A stretch of DNA of 54,877 nt. It comes from Oscillospiraceae bacterium. Lineage in GTDB: Bacteria; Bacillota; Clostridia; TANB77; CAG-508. The translations under genes were made by a program, and so were the position numbers. The notes beneath the pieces were generated by a model. It saw only the letters and a list, made by a program, of their open reading frames with translations. It was not told the origin of the DNA and made no database searches. The number at the start of each line of letters is the position of its first letter. Position 1 is the first letter of the stretch. Positions 32,201-42,530 of the stretch are shown piece by piece. The stretch is from positions 1 through 54,877 of the forward strand of contig WQVL01000008.1 in NCBI GenBank assembly GCA_009785865.1, read 5' to 3'.

Positions 32201-35200
32201 ATGAATACTTTTCAATTTGTAGCAATGATAGGAATAGCAATGTGTATAGGACTAATATACTTAATGGACAAGAAGAATAAGAGCAAGATAGAAAGAGGTA
32301 TGCGGAAAAGCAGCAGGAGTTATAGCAGTAGTAATGCTGTTGACTGTGAACTTACCAGTATTAGCGGGATTATATGAAGAAATAGTAGCAGGTAACAATG
32401 AGAATAATGTTGCTTACTATTGTGATGAAGAAACAGAGTATGAAATTGAGTTAGAAGAAGAGTATGCATATGATGAAGCGGGAGAAGAGACAGACTTAGA
32501 AGAGGAAGAATATGAGGAAGAATATAATGAAGAAGAAAAAGACGAAGAGTATGAAGTAAAGGAAGAAGAAACAGAGGAACTAGAGATAGATCCTTTCGGT
32601 TATATCTCAATTATGCCTTTATCGATTACAATTATTGATTATGTGACAGGCCCAGGAAATATATATGTTGATGATGACGAGACTTTGATAATAGAAGCAG
32701 GAGCAGTTATAAATGGAAATATAATAGTTATGAATGGAGGAAAATTATATCTTGAAGCGGGAATGGTAGACAATCGACTGATTACTGTGCAAGCTGGGGG
32801 AGAATTCATAATGAATGGTGGCGAAATAAGTGGAAGCACGACTACAGTGCGGAGGAGGAGTACTTGTTGTAGGAAGCTTCATAATGAATGATGGTATGAT
32901 ATATGGAAGAAGTGTTACAGCGAGAAGTGCAGTACGTGTAGCAGGAGGAACCTTTACAATGAATGGTGGAGTTGTTACAGGATTAGGATTCACGATGGCA
33001 GGAGGAGTACATGTATTTGATGGGACATTTATAATGAATGATGGAGAAATTAGAGATAGTATAAGACTTGCTAGTGCAGGGGATGTTACAAGAGTTGCTG
33101 GAGGGGTGACTTTGGATAATGGAATCTTCACGATGAACGGTGGAGCTATTACTGGAAATGGTGCAAGAGGCAGTGTTGGAATCTCTTTTTCAAATATAGA
33201 AACCAGCGGTGGTGGAGTACAGATTAACGGTGGAATCTTCACAATGAATGGTGGAAGAATCAGTGAGAATGATTCACTTGGTATACAGGCAATTGGACGG
33301 AACTTGGTGGGAAGGCCGTGGTGGTGGAGTACAGGTTAATGGTGGAATCTTTACGATGCATGGTGGCGAAATTACAGGAAATTATTCTTCTGATAGTGGA
33401 GGAGGAATATATATAAGTGATGAAGCATTTATAATGACAGGTGGAGAAATCAGCGGAAATACCTCTAGATTTTATGGTGGAGGTATCAATATAACAGGAG
33501 TTGATGGTAATTTTACAATGACAGGAGGAAAAATTACTGGAAATTCTCTTCCAAGTGGAGGAGGTGGTGGTGTGACTATCCAATAGGGAACGTTCATTAT
33601 GCACGATGGTAATATTACTGATAACACTTCCGGATATGGAGGCGGAGTACTAGTAGAAGGACCTGATAGTAGCTTTACAATGCATGGAGGTAATATCATT
33701 GAAAACGTTTCTACTCGCGGGGGAGGAGTTTCCATTGATGGAACCTTTACAATGAATGGAGGAAGAATTAATGAGAATATAGCTTTTTGGAATGCTACCT
33801 CTAATCAAACACCTGGTGGAGGTGTATATGTAACTGGAGGAGAATTTATAATGAACGGAGGAGAAATTGCATATAACACTGCCGGAGGTACAAGCGGTGG
33901 AGGTGGCGTATTTGCACATCTGATTGATGCAACATTCACAATGAATGGAGGAGAAATCAGAGGTAATACAGCAGGAGGATCTAGCGGAGGTGTATGGGGT
34001 CACTTGGAAATGCATGATGGACAGATCACAGGAAACACTGCTGGCAATAGTGGAGGCGGTGTTGGCGGACATTTGACAATGTATGGAGGAGAAATTACAG
34101 GGAATACTGCTACAAATAGAGGTGGCGGTGTATTCACAGCTTCTGCAAGCGGAGTTTCTACAATACATGGAGGAAAGATAGCTGATAATACTTCTAATAA
34201 TGGTGGAGGTGTTGCACTACAAACGCCTTTCGCAATATATGGAGGAGAGATTATAGATAATGTTGCTAAAAATAATGGTGGAGGAGTATATGCACCTCAC
34301 GGATTTTTTACAATGAATGATGGAACAATTGAAGGTAATACTGCCGAAAATAATGGTGGTGGTGTATATGGAAGATTCACAATGAATGATGGAGAAATTG
34401 CGAATAACACTGCTGAAAGTTCTGGCGGAGGAGTGCATGGAACGATGACGATGTATGGCGGAAAAATTACAGGGAATACAGCTGCCATAAATGGTGGAGG
34501 TATATTTAGTCCAGGAGTAGTTGGTCATATGCCAAATGCAGGTATTATAATTCATGAAGGAGAGATCACAGACAATACAGCAGGAATGAATGGTGGTGGT
34601 ATATACACATCTGACACTGTACTTACAATGAATGACGGGAAAATTATTGGTAACATCGCAGGCGTTTCTGGTGGAGGTGTGAAGATTCTAAGTAATACAA
34701 CTAATGACTGTTGGTGGTGCTGTAATAGAAATGACTTTACTGGTGCTGGGATATTCACAATGAATGGAGGAGAAATAAGCGGAAATATCACTGAAGTGCA
34801 TGGTGGAGGAGTCTATGTAGCTGGTAGTAATTTTACAATAACAGGAGGAGAAATAGACAATAATATTGCGGGAATTTACGGTGGTGGAGTAAAACTAACC
34901 GAAGGAAACAATATATTAGGAGACTTCTGGTGTGCAGATTGTTGTTTTTCATGTTGTTGTTGGTCAGGATTTAACCCAATACCACAAGCGAGCATCTCGA
35001 TGAGTAATGTAGCCATAAGAAACAATATTGCAAACAGTGGTGGTGGATTATTTGTACCACATAACAATACTTTTATTTGGAATATATCAAGTATTGCAAA
35101 CAGTACAGTATTTACAGGAAACGTAGCTCGTAACGGGTTATTTATAAATGATGCAGTAAATGCATTAAATCCTCAAATAAATCCAGGAACAATAAGTGTG

Positions 35201-36313
35201 CTAGGTACACACGCACTTACTAATTATGATATTAATGTAGGAGCAAGTGGAAGTACTCAGGCAATTCTATTAACATTTGCAGTAAGAAATGGAGAAGGCG
35301 GAACATTAGAAGCAGCAGGAAATACAGTAACAGGAACGCAAATAGGACAAGTGTTAGTAAATGATGGAGATGAAACAAGACTTACAGCAGCGCCAGATAC
35401 TGATTGGGAAGTAGTAGGGTGGTATATAAATAATGTGCGCCAGACTGGAAATATATCAAACATATTAGACTATATTTCAACAGCGCCAGGACCTAGCCAT
35501 ATAGAAATATTATTTGGAGAAGAAGAGTTGCTATTTAATTTAGCATTAAGAACATTTATCTCACAAATAGAAACAAATGGAGCAATAAATAATACAAATA
35601 GGGCACCGATTGTGTCAATGCCAAGTGTGTTTGCAGGAGAATTAATATATACATTCCCGGTAGATAAGTCAGTAAATCCAGTACAAATGACAAATGGAAG
35701 TATAATGACACAAACAATAAGGATATTTAATGAAGGAACAATAGCAGGGTATGTAAATGAGATAGCAAATGATATCCCAGCAGGATTAGAATTCTTACCA
35801 AACCACAGTACAAATCTAAACTATGAATGGGTGATGTATGATGTAAGTGGACAAGTAACTACAGACGCATCAGAAGCAGTAGAAATAAGAACAAGATATT
35901 TGGAAGACAATAGAATAGAAGCATTTGATCCAGACTTAGGAGTGATAGCAGGAAATCCAGATTATAGAGATATTCAAGTAGCATTTAGAGTAACATATGA
36001 AGGAGGAACAGGAAGAATCATAGTAAGTAGATCAGAGATATACGATGCAGAAGCATTTGGAGGAGGAACAATAGGATATATTAACTTACTAGACGAAGAG
36101 CAAGATACAGAGTATATGTATGTAGTGCGTACTGATGTTGGAAACAATAACAACAATGAAGATGATGGAGAAGTAAAAGGAGAATATCGTCCAGGACAAG
36201 GAACAGGAAATGCGGTAAGTACAAATGACCCAATCAGCAACGTTAGATATATAGTATTAATAGTCATAGCAATGGTAGGCATGGTTATAATATTAAGAGA
36301 AAAGAAAAATTGA
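32201..36313 (+). CDS. Beta-helix repeat surface adhesin 2, three CGG recoding sites and one in-frame TAG
   Basis: 1369 codons when three +1 shifts (CGG 32303-32305, 32850-32852, 33298-33300) and TAG 33584-33586 (codon 461) are passed. ATG 32201 is the only start compatible with AAAGGAGAAATG followed by TAG upstream. The order is as in adhesin 1: twin N-terminal hydrophobic segments, a long Glu-rich linker, FTMNGG-type beta-helix repeats, then the LALRTFISQ domain, GEVKGEYRPGQ and the anchor helix. CGGs restore Gly35 (RGMGKAAGVIAVVML), Gly217 (TTVGGGVLVVG) and Gly366 (AIGGTWWEGRGG). Two loops carry unusual Cys/Trp clusters (34707-34721, 34928-34963). Confidence 0.88.
33584..33586 (+). other. 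In-frame TAG inside adhesin 2
   Basis: The triplet interrupts the repeat (GGGVTIQ-stop-GTFIMHDG) without changing phase. Related repeats have Arg or another residue here (VQRGNF, VWRGTF). It could be a nonsense mutation, a base error, or readthrough. It is the only non-CGG interruption of a gene I found. Confidence 0.85.
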
Positions 36314-36427
36314 TAAAGATAATGGCTTATACTTACGCAATAAATAGTTTGAAGAGACAAACTATCAAAACAGATTAAATCATGGAAAAAATGTTAAAAA
36401 AAGTCATGAAAAAGTCATATTATGAGA

Positions 36428-36468
36428 AATAACACTTCCGTACGTAGAGTGAGGAAGTGTTATTTTTT
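36428..36468 (+). terminator. Terminator after adhesin 2
   Basis: AATAACACTTCC and GGAAGTGTTATT pair, followed by a T tract. The remaining 36314-36573 gap holds no leader of the adhesin type. Confidence 0.85.
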
Positions 36469-36573
36469 GGTATTGCACAAAAAGAAATAAAAGGGTAAAC
36501 TAAAATAGATAAAAAGTAAATATAGTATAAGAGATATAAATTAATAATATATTTAGTTAAGGAGAAATTAAAT

Positions 36574-38659
36574 ATGATAAAAACTAAGAATAAGAGAAAT
36601 TTTAAAACAGTGGTTTTTCTGTTGTTAATTGCATTAGTAGTGACTTTAGTGCCTGTTAGCATATTTGCATATGCTGAGGAAGCTGATGGAATTATTCCTA
36701 CAGAAGGAGTAATAGGTATAACACCAAGTAGCGGGACATTTACTGTCTCTACATGGGATGAATTGGGAACTGCAATAGCTGCAGCTTCAACTATTGGGCA
36801 ATATACGATGATTATTGATGGAAACCTTAATGCAATTGGTTCAGGTAACCAAAACGCAATTACTATTCCAGCAGGTCGTGACATTCTTCTAGTAAGTGAT
36901 GATGCAGGAGTGGAACGAATAATTCTTCAAACGGTAGCAAATCAAAGACACTTTATTGTTAATGGAACATTGACTTTAGGAAATGGAGTTGCAATAAGTG
37001 GAGACCGACAAAATGTTATTACTAATCATGGTGGTATTACAGTAAATAGTGGTGGACAATTATATATGCAAACTGGGAGTAGTATTAGGAACAACCTTTC
37101 TGGAAACAATATAAACAGTGCAGGAGTACTAGTAACAGGCGCTGGTTCTGGATTTACTATGAATGGTGGAACGATCAGCGGGAACTTTACCAATACAGGA
37201 AATGGCGGAAGCAATGGTGGAGGTGGAGTTCGTGTAAATGCAGGAGCCACATTTACTATGAATGGTGGACTTATACATGACAACCTCACAGGGAGATTTG
37301 GAGGCGGAGTGTATGTAAATGCAAGTACATTCATTATGAACAATGGTGTAATTAGTGGGAATACAGGACTTCTTGGAGGCGGTGTGACTTTAATGGGAGC
37401 AAGTGCCAACGTTACAATGAATGGAGGAGAGATTCACAACAATACAGCAGCATTGGGTGGTGGCGTAAATGTAGAGATAGGTACATTTACTATGAATGAC
37501 GGTCTAATCCATGAAAACACAGGTACTGGACGTAACAACACTGATACTGCTAATGATGCAAATCGTGGAGGTGCAGGAGTATTTATACAAGGTGGAGGAA
37601 CATTTAATTTGCATGGTGGTACTATTAGAAGAAATATAGCAGAATTTGGCCGGAGGCGGAGGTGTTCGAACATTTACAAATGGTGCAACAATCCTAATGA
37701 CTGGTGGTACAATTGAATATAATGAAGCAACAGGACCAGGTGGAGGAATAGGGATTCGTGCCAATACAACACTTACAATACAAGGTGGTACTATAGGAAG
37801 AAATACAGCTACAACTAGTGGAGGAGGAATATTTGCTGAAGGAATAAATTCTATTTTTACAATAGAGAATGGTATCATTACAGGAAATACCGCAACTAAT
37901 GGTGGTGGAATAGGTCTGGCTGCCAATAGTGGTGTTACTATAACAGATAGTTCAATTATAAACAATACAGCGGTAAATAGTGGTGGTGGAATTCACACAC
38001 TACTTGCCAGCTATAACAATATTACAACATCTGACACTGTGACATTTAGAGGAAATACTGCATCACAAGCATATGAGCCACCTGCAGCACTTATTGCAGG
38101 ATTGTCAAATATAGAATATGCAAGTACAAGTATTAAGCTAGTTAGTGGATATGTTCATCCAATTAATAATTATGATATCAATTTTTTAGGGGGAGTACCA
38201 CTTAATACATTTACAATAACTTACTACTCTAATCTTGCAGATGGACAATATTTTGAAAGAACTTTCTTTGAAAATCAAGAGCATGAAGTAGCGACACTAG
38301 TTCAAACTGGAATCACTAGACCTGGATTTGAACTTATAGGGTGGAACACGATGCCAGATGGAACAGGCACAGCGTTTATGGCAGGTGATATGATTGTAAT
38401 TACTGGAGATATAGCTTTATATGCTCAGTGGAGAGAAATTCCTGAAGAAGGGAATAATAATCAAATAGAAGAAGAAAACAATAATACTCAGAATAATGAG
38501 CAAAAAGAAGGGCAGACAGGTGCAGGAAATGCAGCACCAACAGCTGATGACACAAATATGTTTGGATATATAACATTAATGGGAGTAGCAATGTGTGGTA
38601 TGTTAATTCTTCTGTTTATAGGTAAGAAAAAAGGAGCAACAGGAAAAAGATATAAATAA
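36574..38659 (+). CDS. Secreted beta-helix protein with Flg_new-type repeat and anchor, one CGG recoding site
   Basis: Read through CGG 37651-37653 it has 694 residues. A classical signal peptide (basic KTKNKRNFK, hydrophobic VVFLLLIALVVTLVPVSIFAYA) is followed by a beta-helix of FTMNGG-type repeats, then a domain FTITYYSNLADGQ ... ITGDIALYAQWRE of the Listeria/Bacteroides Flg_new type. The end is NAAPTADDTNMFGYITLMG with a hydrophobic helix and KKKGATGKRYK tail. APTADD resembles a degenerate sortase signal. CGG restores Gly360 (EFGGGGGVRTF). It differs from the four large adhesins in signal peptide and in lacking the shared leader. ATG 36574 follows AAGGAGAAATTAAAT. Confidence 0.88.
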
Positions 38660-38694
38660 GAGATAGAAAAGTAATATAGTAAAGTGAAGAATGG

Positions 38695-38710
38695 GCGGGT
38701 TTAACCCGCT
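38695..38710 (+). terminator. Small hairpin after the secreted protein gene
   Basis: GCGGGT and ACCCGC pair around TTA, but without a T tract. Weak terminator. Confidence 0.4.
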
Positions 38711-38719
38711 CATATTTCA

Positions 38720-38748
38720 TTGCAATTTATGTGCTCATATAGTATAAT
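38720..38748 (+). promoter_or_regulatory. Promoter of rplI
   Basis: TTGCAA (38720-38725), a 17-base spacer, TATAAT (38743-38748), about 55 bases before the rplI start. Confidence 0.7.
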
Positions 38749-38803
38749 ACAATAAATGTAGAGGTGAATGGGATTTAAGTTTACCAAGGAGGGAGCTAGT
38801 TTT

Positions 38804-39250
38804 ATGAAAGTTATATTATTACAAGACATTAAAAATGTAGGAAAGAAAGATGAAATAATAAATGCAAACGATGGATATGCAAGAAACTTTTTATTTCCAA
38901 AAAATCTTGCAATAGAAGCGAATAAAGAAAACTTGCTTAAGCTACAAGCTAAACAGGACTCAGTTTCTCACAAAAAGTCATTAGAAATAGAAGACGCTAA
39001 AAAAGTTGCGGAAAAAATAAAGACAATAACTTTAGAGATAACAGTAAAAGCTGGGGAAAATGGAAAGATTTTTGGAGGAGTTACTTCAAAAGAAATTGCA
39101 GAAGAGTTAGAAAAGCAATATAAGATAAAAACGGATAAGAAGAAAGTAAATCTAAAAGATACAATAAAAACACTAGGAATGTTCACGGTAGATATAAAAC
39201 TAGCAGAAGGGGTAATTGCAAAATTGAAAGTGAGTGTTAAAGGAGAATAA
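38804..39250 (+). CDS. rplI: Ribosomal protein bL9
   Basis: 148 residues from ATG 38804, chosen because CAAGGAGGGAGCTAG precedes it and [19 protein letters not shown] is the canonical L9 start. An upstream ATG at 38768 would add 12 non-homologous residues. [16 protein letters not shown] and the C-terminal [17 protein letters not shown] block are characteristic. It binds 23S rRNA in the large subunit. It normally neighbours dnaB, as here, though a small opposite-strand gene intervenes. No in-frame CGG. Confidence 0.97.
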   Translation: MKVILLQDIKNVGKKDEIINANDGYARNFLFPKNLAIEANKENLLKLQAKQDSVSHKKSLEIEDAKKVAEKIKTITLEITVKAGENGKIFGGVTSKEIAEELEKQYKIKTDKKKVNLKDTIKTLGMFTVDIKLAEGVIAKLKVSVKGE

Positions 39251-39301
39251 TTTTCAAGCATATAGCATATGAAATATGAAAGTAATATGTGTTCATGAGG
39301 A

Positions 39302-39347
39302 ACTAAAACAGGTGATAAATTCTAATGAATTTATCACCTGTTTTAGT
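39302..39347. terminator. Long bidirectional terminator
   Basis: ACTAAAACAGGTGATAAATTC and its complement pair perfectly around TAAT, with A and T on the outer arms. It serves rplI (+) and the membrane-protein gene (-). Confidence 0.9.
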
Positions 39348-39357
39348 TTCGGGAATC

Positions 39358-39696
39358 TTACTTTACTTTTCGTGTACTGTCTGCCTTTTTAATTTGATAG
39401 AACAGTGCCGACAAGAGGCCCAGAGCTATGAAGCAGGAAAACATGACTAAGAAGTTTAGCCCTGATCGTATTCCAAAAAACAGGGACAATGCACTTAGAA
39501 CAACTAAATACACTACAAATGGGGTTGAGGAGTTACTGATGATAAAATCAATTATTGCTCCTGCTAAAGATACGAGAATGACTACAATCCCCACTATAGC
39601 CAAAAATCCCATAGAAGATAGGCCCAAATCGATGAGTCCTGCTCCTATAAGCAACATAGCAACTAATACTGTCATGAACTTAAATCCCGATTTCAT
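39358..39696 (-). CDS. Small membrane protein, four predicted helices
   Basis: 112 residues. Four hydrophobic segments (about 8-28, 30-52, 58-75, 80-100), a basic start (KSGFK) and a basic tail (KKADSTRKVK). Not recognised. ATG 39696 has AAAGGAGAGAAAT upstream on the minus strand. It has its own unit with a structured upstream region. It contains no in-frame CGG, so it does not inform on decoding. Composition is slightly GC-richer than neighbours. Confidence 0.65.
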   Translation of the reverse strand: MKSGFKFMTVLVAMLLIGAGLIDLGLSSMGFLAIVGIVVILVSLAGAIIDFIISNSSTPFVVYLVVLSALSLFFGIRSGLNFLVMFSCFIALGLLSALFYQIKKADSTRKVK

Positions 39697-39946
39697 TTAT
39701 TTCTCTCCTTTATAATTCTACACTAGTGTTACACAACGGGTGATCTATTCAGAGGTTAACCCTCATAATATAGGAGAGTGGACTTGCTACTTGCAATATA
39801 AGTTCGGGATTTATTAATAGTTATAGTTACTATTAATAAATCTCATTAAGCGGTGGGCATAGTAGCTGCCCTAATAAAATTAATATATATTATTATACAC
39901 CATTTTATGTAAAAAATCAACCGAATAGCCCTCTGGTGTTGACTTA
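39697..39946. promoter_or_regulatory. Structured intergenic region before the small membrane protein
   Basis: Contains a perfect 13-bp inverted repeat, GATTTATTAATAG (39808-39820) and CTATTAATAAATC (39830-39842), with a 9-base spacer, and a second GGGCA/TGCCC hairpin around 39858-39875. Either may be an operator or leader structure for the minus-strand gene. No coding sequence. Confidence 0.45.
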
Positions 39947-39975
39947 TTGCATTTTTAAAACCGATATAGTATAAT
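39947..39975 (+). promoter_or_regulatory. Promoter of dnaB
   Basis: TTGCAT (39947-39952), a 17-base spacer, TATAAT (39970-39975), 39 bases before ATG 40015. Confidence 0.7.
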
Positions 39976-40014
39976 GCTAATTATAAGTACAACAAAAATA
40001 GGAGAGGTAGAAAT

Positions 40015-41349
40015 ATGGAGCTAGGAAAAATACCACCACATGATATAGAAGCAGAACAAGCAATAATAGGAAGTATGCTGACAGATAAGGATGCTGTAAT
40101 AGCTACAATAGAGGTTATAAAAATAGAAGACTTCTACAGAGAAGATAATAAAGCAATATATGAAGCGATATTAAATCTATATAACAGAGCAGAACCTATA
40201 GACCTTATTACAGTTAAATCTGAATTAGTTTCTTTAGGTAAATTTGAAGCTGTAGGTGGACTAGAATACTTAAGTGTATTGCCAGATAAAGTTCCTACTA
40301 CTGCCAATGTGGAAAAATATATAAAAATAGTAGAAGAAAAATCAATGCTTAGAATATTGATTAAAACGGCAAATGAATTAATTACATTAGGATATGCTGA
40401 AACTGAAGATGTAGAGCAGATTATAGATTCGGCTGAAAAAAAGATCTTTGATGTAATTCAAAACCGAAATAAAAAAGGGTATAGTGTTCTAAAAGATGTC
40501 TTGGTGGAAAGCTTTGCAGAAATAGAAAAACTATACAATTTAAAGCAACCTATAACTGGGACGCCAACAGGATTTGCGGATTTAGATTATAAAACAGCAG
40601 GACTTCACAATTCAGATTTAATATTAATTGCAGCTAGACCAGCTATGGGTAAATCTGCATTTGCTTTAAATATAGCAACTAATGCTGCCATAAATGCAAA
40701 AGTACCAGTTGCAGTATTTAACTTGGAGATGTCTAAAAAGCAAGTAGTAAACAGGATGCTTTGTAGTGAAGCTATGGTAGATAGTAATAAAATTAGAACA
40801 GGGAAAATTGAAGAAGATGATTGGGTTAAATTAGCGACAGCATTAGGACCACTTTCAGAAGCCCCAATATATATAGATGATACTCCAGGGATTTCTGTAA
40901 TGGAAATCCGTGCTAAATGTAGAAAAATGAAGCTAGAAAAAGATATTGGATTAGTAGTTATAGATTATTTACAATTAGTACAAGGAAGTAATAAGAAAAA
41001 CTCTAATCGTGAACAAGAAATATCAGAAATAAGTAGATCTCTTAAAATATTAGCAAAAGAAATTGATGTGCCAGTAATTGCTTTATCACAGCTATCTAGG
41101 GCAGTAGAACAAAGAGCTGATCATAGACCAATGCTTTCAGATCTTCGTGAATCGGGGGCAATAGAACAAGATGCTGATATAGTAATGTTTTTATACAGAG
41201 ATGATTACTATAATCCAGAAACAGAAAAGAAAAATATAGCCGAAGTAATAATGGCAAAACATAGAAGTGGTTCGACTGGAACTATAGAGCTCTTATGGAT
41301 GGGAAGTTATACAAAGTTTGCGAATATAGATAGATTTCATGGAGAGTAA
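40015..41349 (+). CDS. dnaB: Replicative DNA helicase DnaB
   Basis: 444 residues. The N-terminal domain begins PPHDIEAEQAIIGSMLTDKDA. Walker A is RPAMGKSAFALN, Walker B VIDYLQLV, and SDLRESGAIEQDADIVMFLYR and AKHRSGSTGTIELLW are the DnaB H3/H4 motifs. It is the ring helicase that opens DNA for the replisome. It is uninterrupted and contains no in-frame CGG. ATG 40015 follows AGGAGAGGTAGAAAT. tilS starts two bases behind its stop, so the two are probably co-transcribed. Confidence 0.97.
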   Translation: MELGKIPPHDIEAEQAIIGSMLTDKDAVIATIEVIKIEDFYREDNKAIYEAILNLYNRAEPIDLITVKSELVSLGKFEAVGGLEYLSVLPDKVPTTANVEKYIKIVEEKSMLRILIKTANELITLGYAETEDVEQIIDSAEKKIFDVIQNRNKKGYSVLKDVLVESFAEIEKLYNLKQPITGTPTGFADLDYKTAGLHNSDLILIAARPAMGKSAFALNIATNAAINAKVPVAVFNLEMSKKQVVNRMLCSEAMVDSNKIRTGKIEEDDWVKLATALGPLSEAPIYIDDTPGISVMEIRAKCRKMKLEKDIGLVVIDYLQLVQGSNKKNSNREQEISEISRSLKILAKEIDVPVIALSQLSRAVEQRADHRPMLSDLRESGAIEQDADIVMFLYRDDYYNPETEKKNIAEVIMAKHRSGSTGTIELLWMGSYTKFANIDRFHGE

Positions 41350-41351
41350 CA

Positions 41352-42428
41352 ATGTTAAAACAAAAAGTCTTAGAAACAATCAAAAAATATAATATGATAG
41401 AATCTGGGGACATGGTAATTATTGGCGTGTCTGGGGGGCCAGATTCTATTTGCCTTTTACATGTACTAAATGAATTAAAAGAAGAGTTAAATTTCAAGAT
41501 TTGTGTCCGGACATTTAAATCATATGCTAAGAGAAGAAGCAAATGACGAGACAAAGTATGTAGAAGCATTTTGCGAAAACTTAGGAATACAATGTTTCAG
41601 CGAGAGGATAGATGTCCAAAAACTTGCGAAGAATTTAAAAAAGGGGACAGAGGAAACTGCAAGACAAGTACGTTACGAATTTTTTAATAATATAGGAACT
41701 AAAGTTTCTGCCAAATCAAATAATGAGCAAAAGGAAAAGGTGCCTTTGAAAGTTGCAACGGCTCATAACAACAATGACAAAATAGAAACCATTATAATGA
41801 ACATGCTCAGAGGAAGCGGAATGTCTGGACTTAAAGGGATTCCTCATGTTCGAGAAGAAAAATATATTAGGCCTCTACTGGAAGTCAGCAGAGAAGAAAT
41901 TGAAAACTATTGTGATGAACACGCTCTATGTCCAATGCATGATAAATCTAATGATGAAAATATCTATACTAGAAACAAGGTAAGGAATATAGCTATACCA
42001 TATATACAAGAAGAGTTTAACCCCAATATTTTTAAATCATTAAATAGACTATCAGAACTGGTGGCAGAAGAAGACGAATATTTAAGTAAAGTAACTAAGG
42101 AAGAATATGAAGAAATAGTATCGGAGAGGGTACCCCTAGATGAATTAGAAGACTTTAATTTAAGTGATGACTGTATTTCTGGAACAATAGTATTAAAATT
42201 AAAGGAATTTCGGTCGGTTTGGAATTAGTAATAAAAAGAAGGGTAATACTATATACTATAAATAAGGTACTAGGAACAACTTTAGGTATAGAAAAGATTA
42301 ATATAGACGACATTATAAAGCTTTGTGATAATAATATAGGGAATAAATATCTATCTCCTATGAAAAATATCAAAATTGCCATAAAAAAAGGTAAAATTTT
42401 TTTCATACCAAACTGTAAACATCCGTAA
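41352..42428 (+). CDS. tilS: tRNA(Ile)-lysidine synthase (TilS), three CGG recoding sites including a tandem pair
   Basis: Modifies C34 of tRNA-Ile2 to lysidine. The PP-loop SGGPDSICLLHVL is at the N-terminus. VGHLNHMLREEANDE, ATAHNNNDKIET and PLLEVSREEIENYC follow in family order, and a KRRVI block lies near the C-terminus. CGG 41508-41510 restores Gly53 next to HLNH. At 42211-42217 two CGGs follow each other (C GGT C GGT), giving Gly287-Gly288 in KEFGGLELVIKRRVILY. The TilS C-terminal part follows only if both C are skipped. Corrected length 357 residues, at the short end for TilS. Confidence 0.92.
42211..42218 (+). other. Tandem CGGT-CGGT recoding site in tilS
   Basis: Two in-phase four-base units in succession. 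The frame before them and the homologous frame after them differ by two bases, exactly what two skipped C would produce. A single skipped C leads to an unrelated 20-residue tail. Confidence 0.85.
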
Positions 42429-42467
42429 GGGAGTAAGATTGACACAAAAAAGTAATATGAAAAACGA

Positions 42468-42496
42468 TTGACAATTCACGAATATATATTATTATG
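42468..42496 (+). promoter_or_regulatory. Possible promoter of ftsH
   Basis: TTGACA at 42468-42473 with an AT-rich -10 region (ATTATG at 42491-42496, 17-base spacer), about 35 bases before the ftsH start. The -10 is weak. Confidence 0.4.
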
Positions 42497-42530
42497 GATA
42501 CAGCATAATAAATAAATGGAGGAAATGAAA

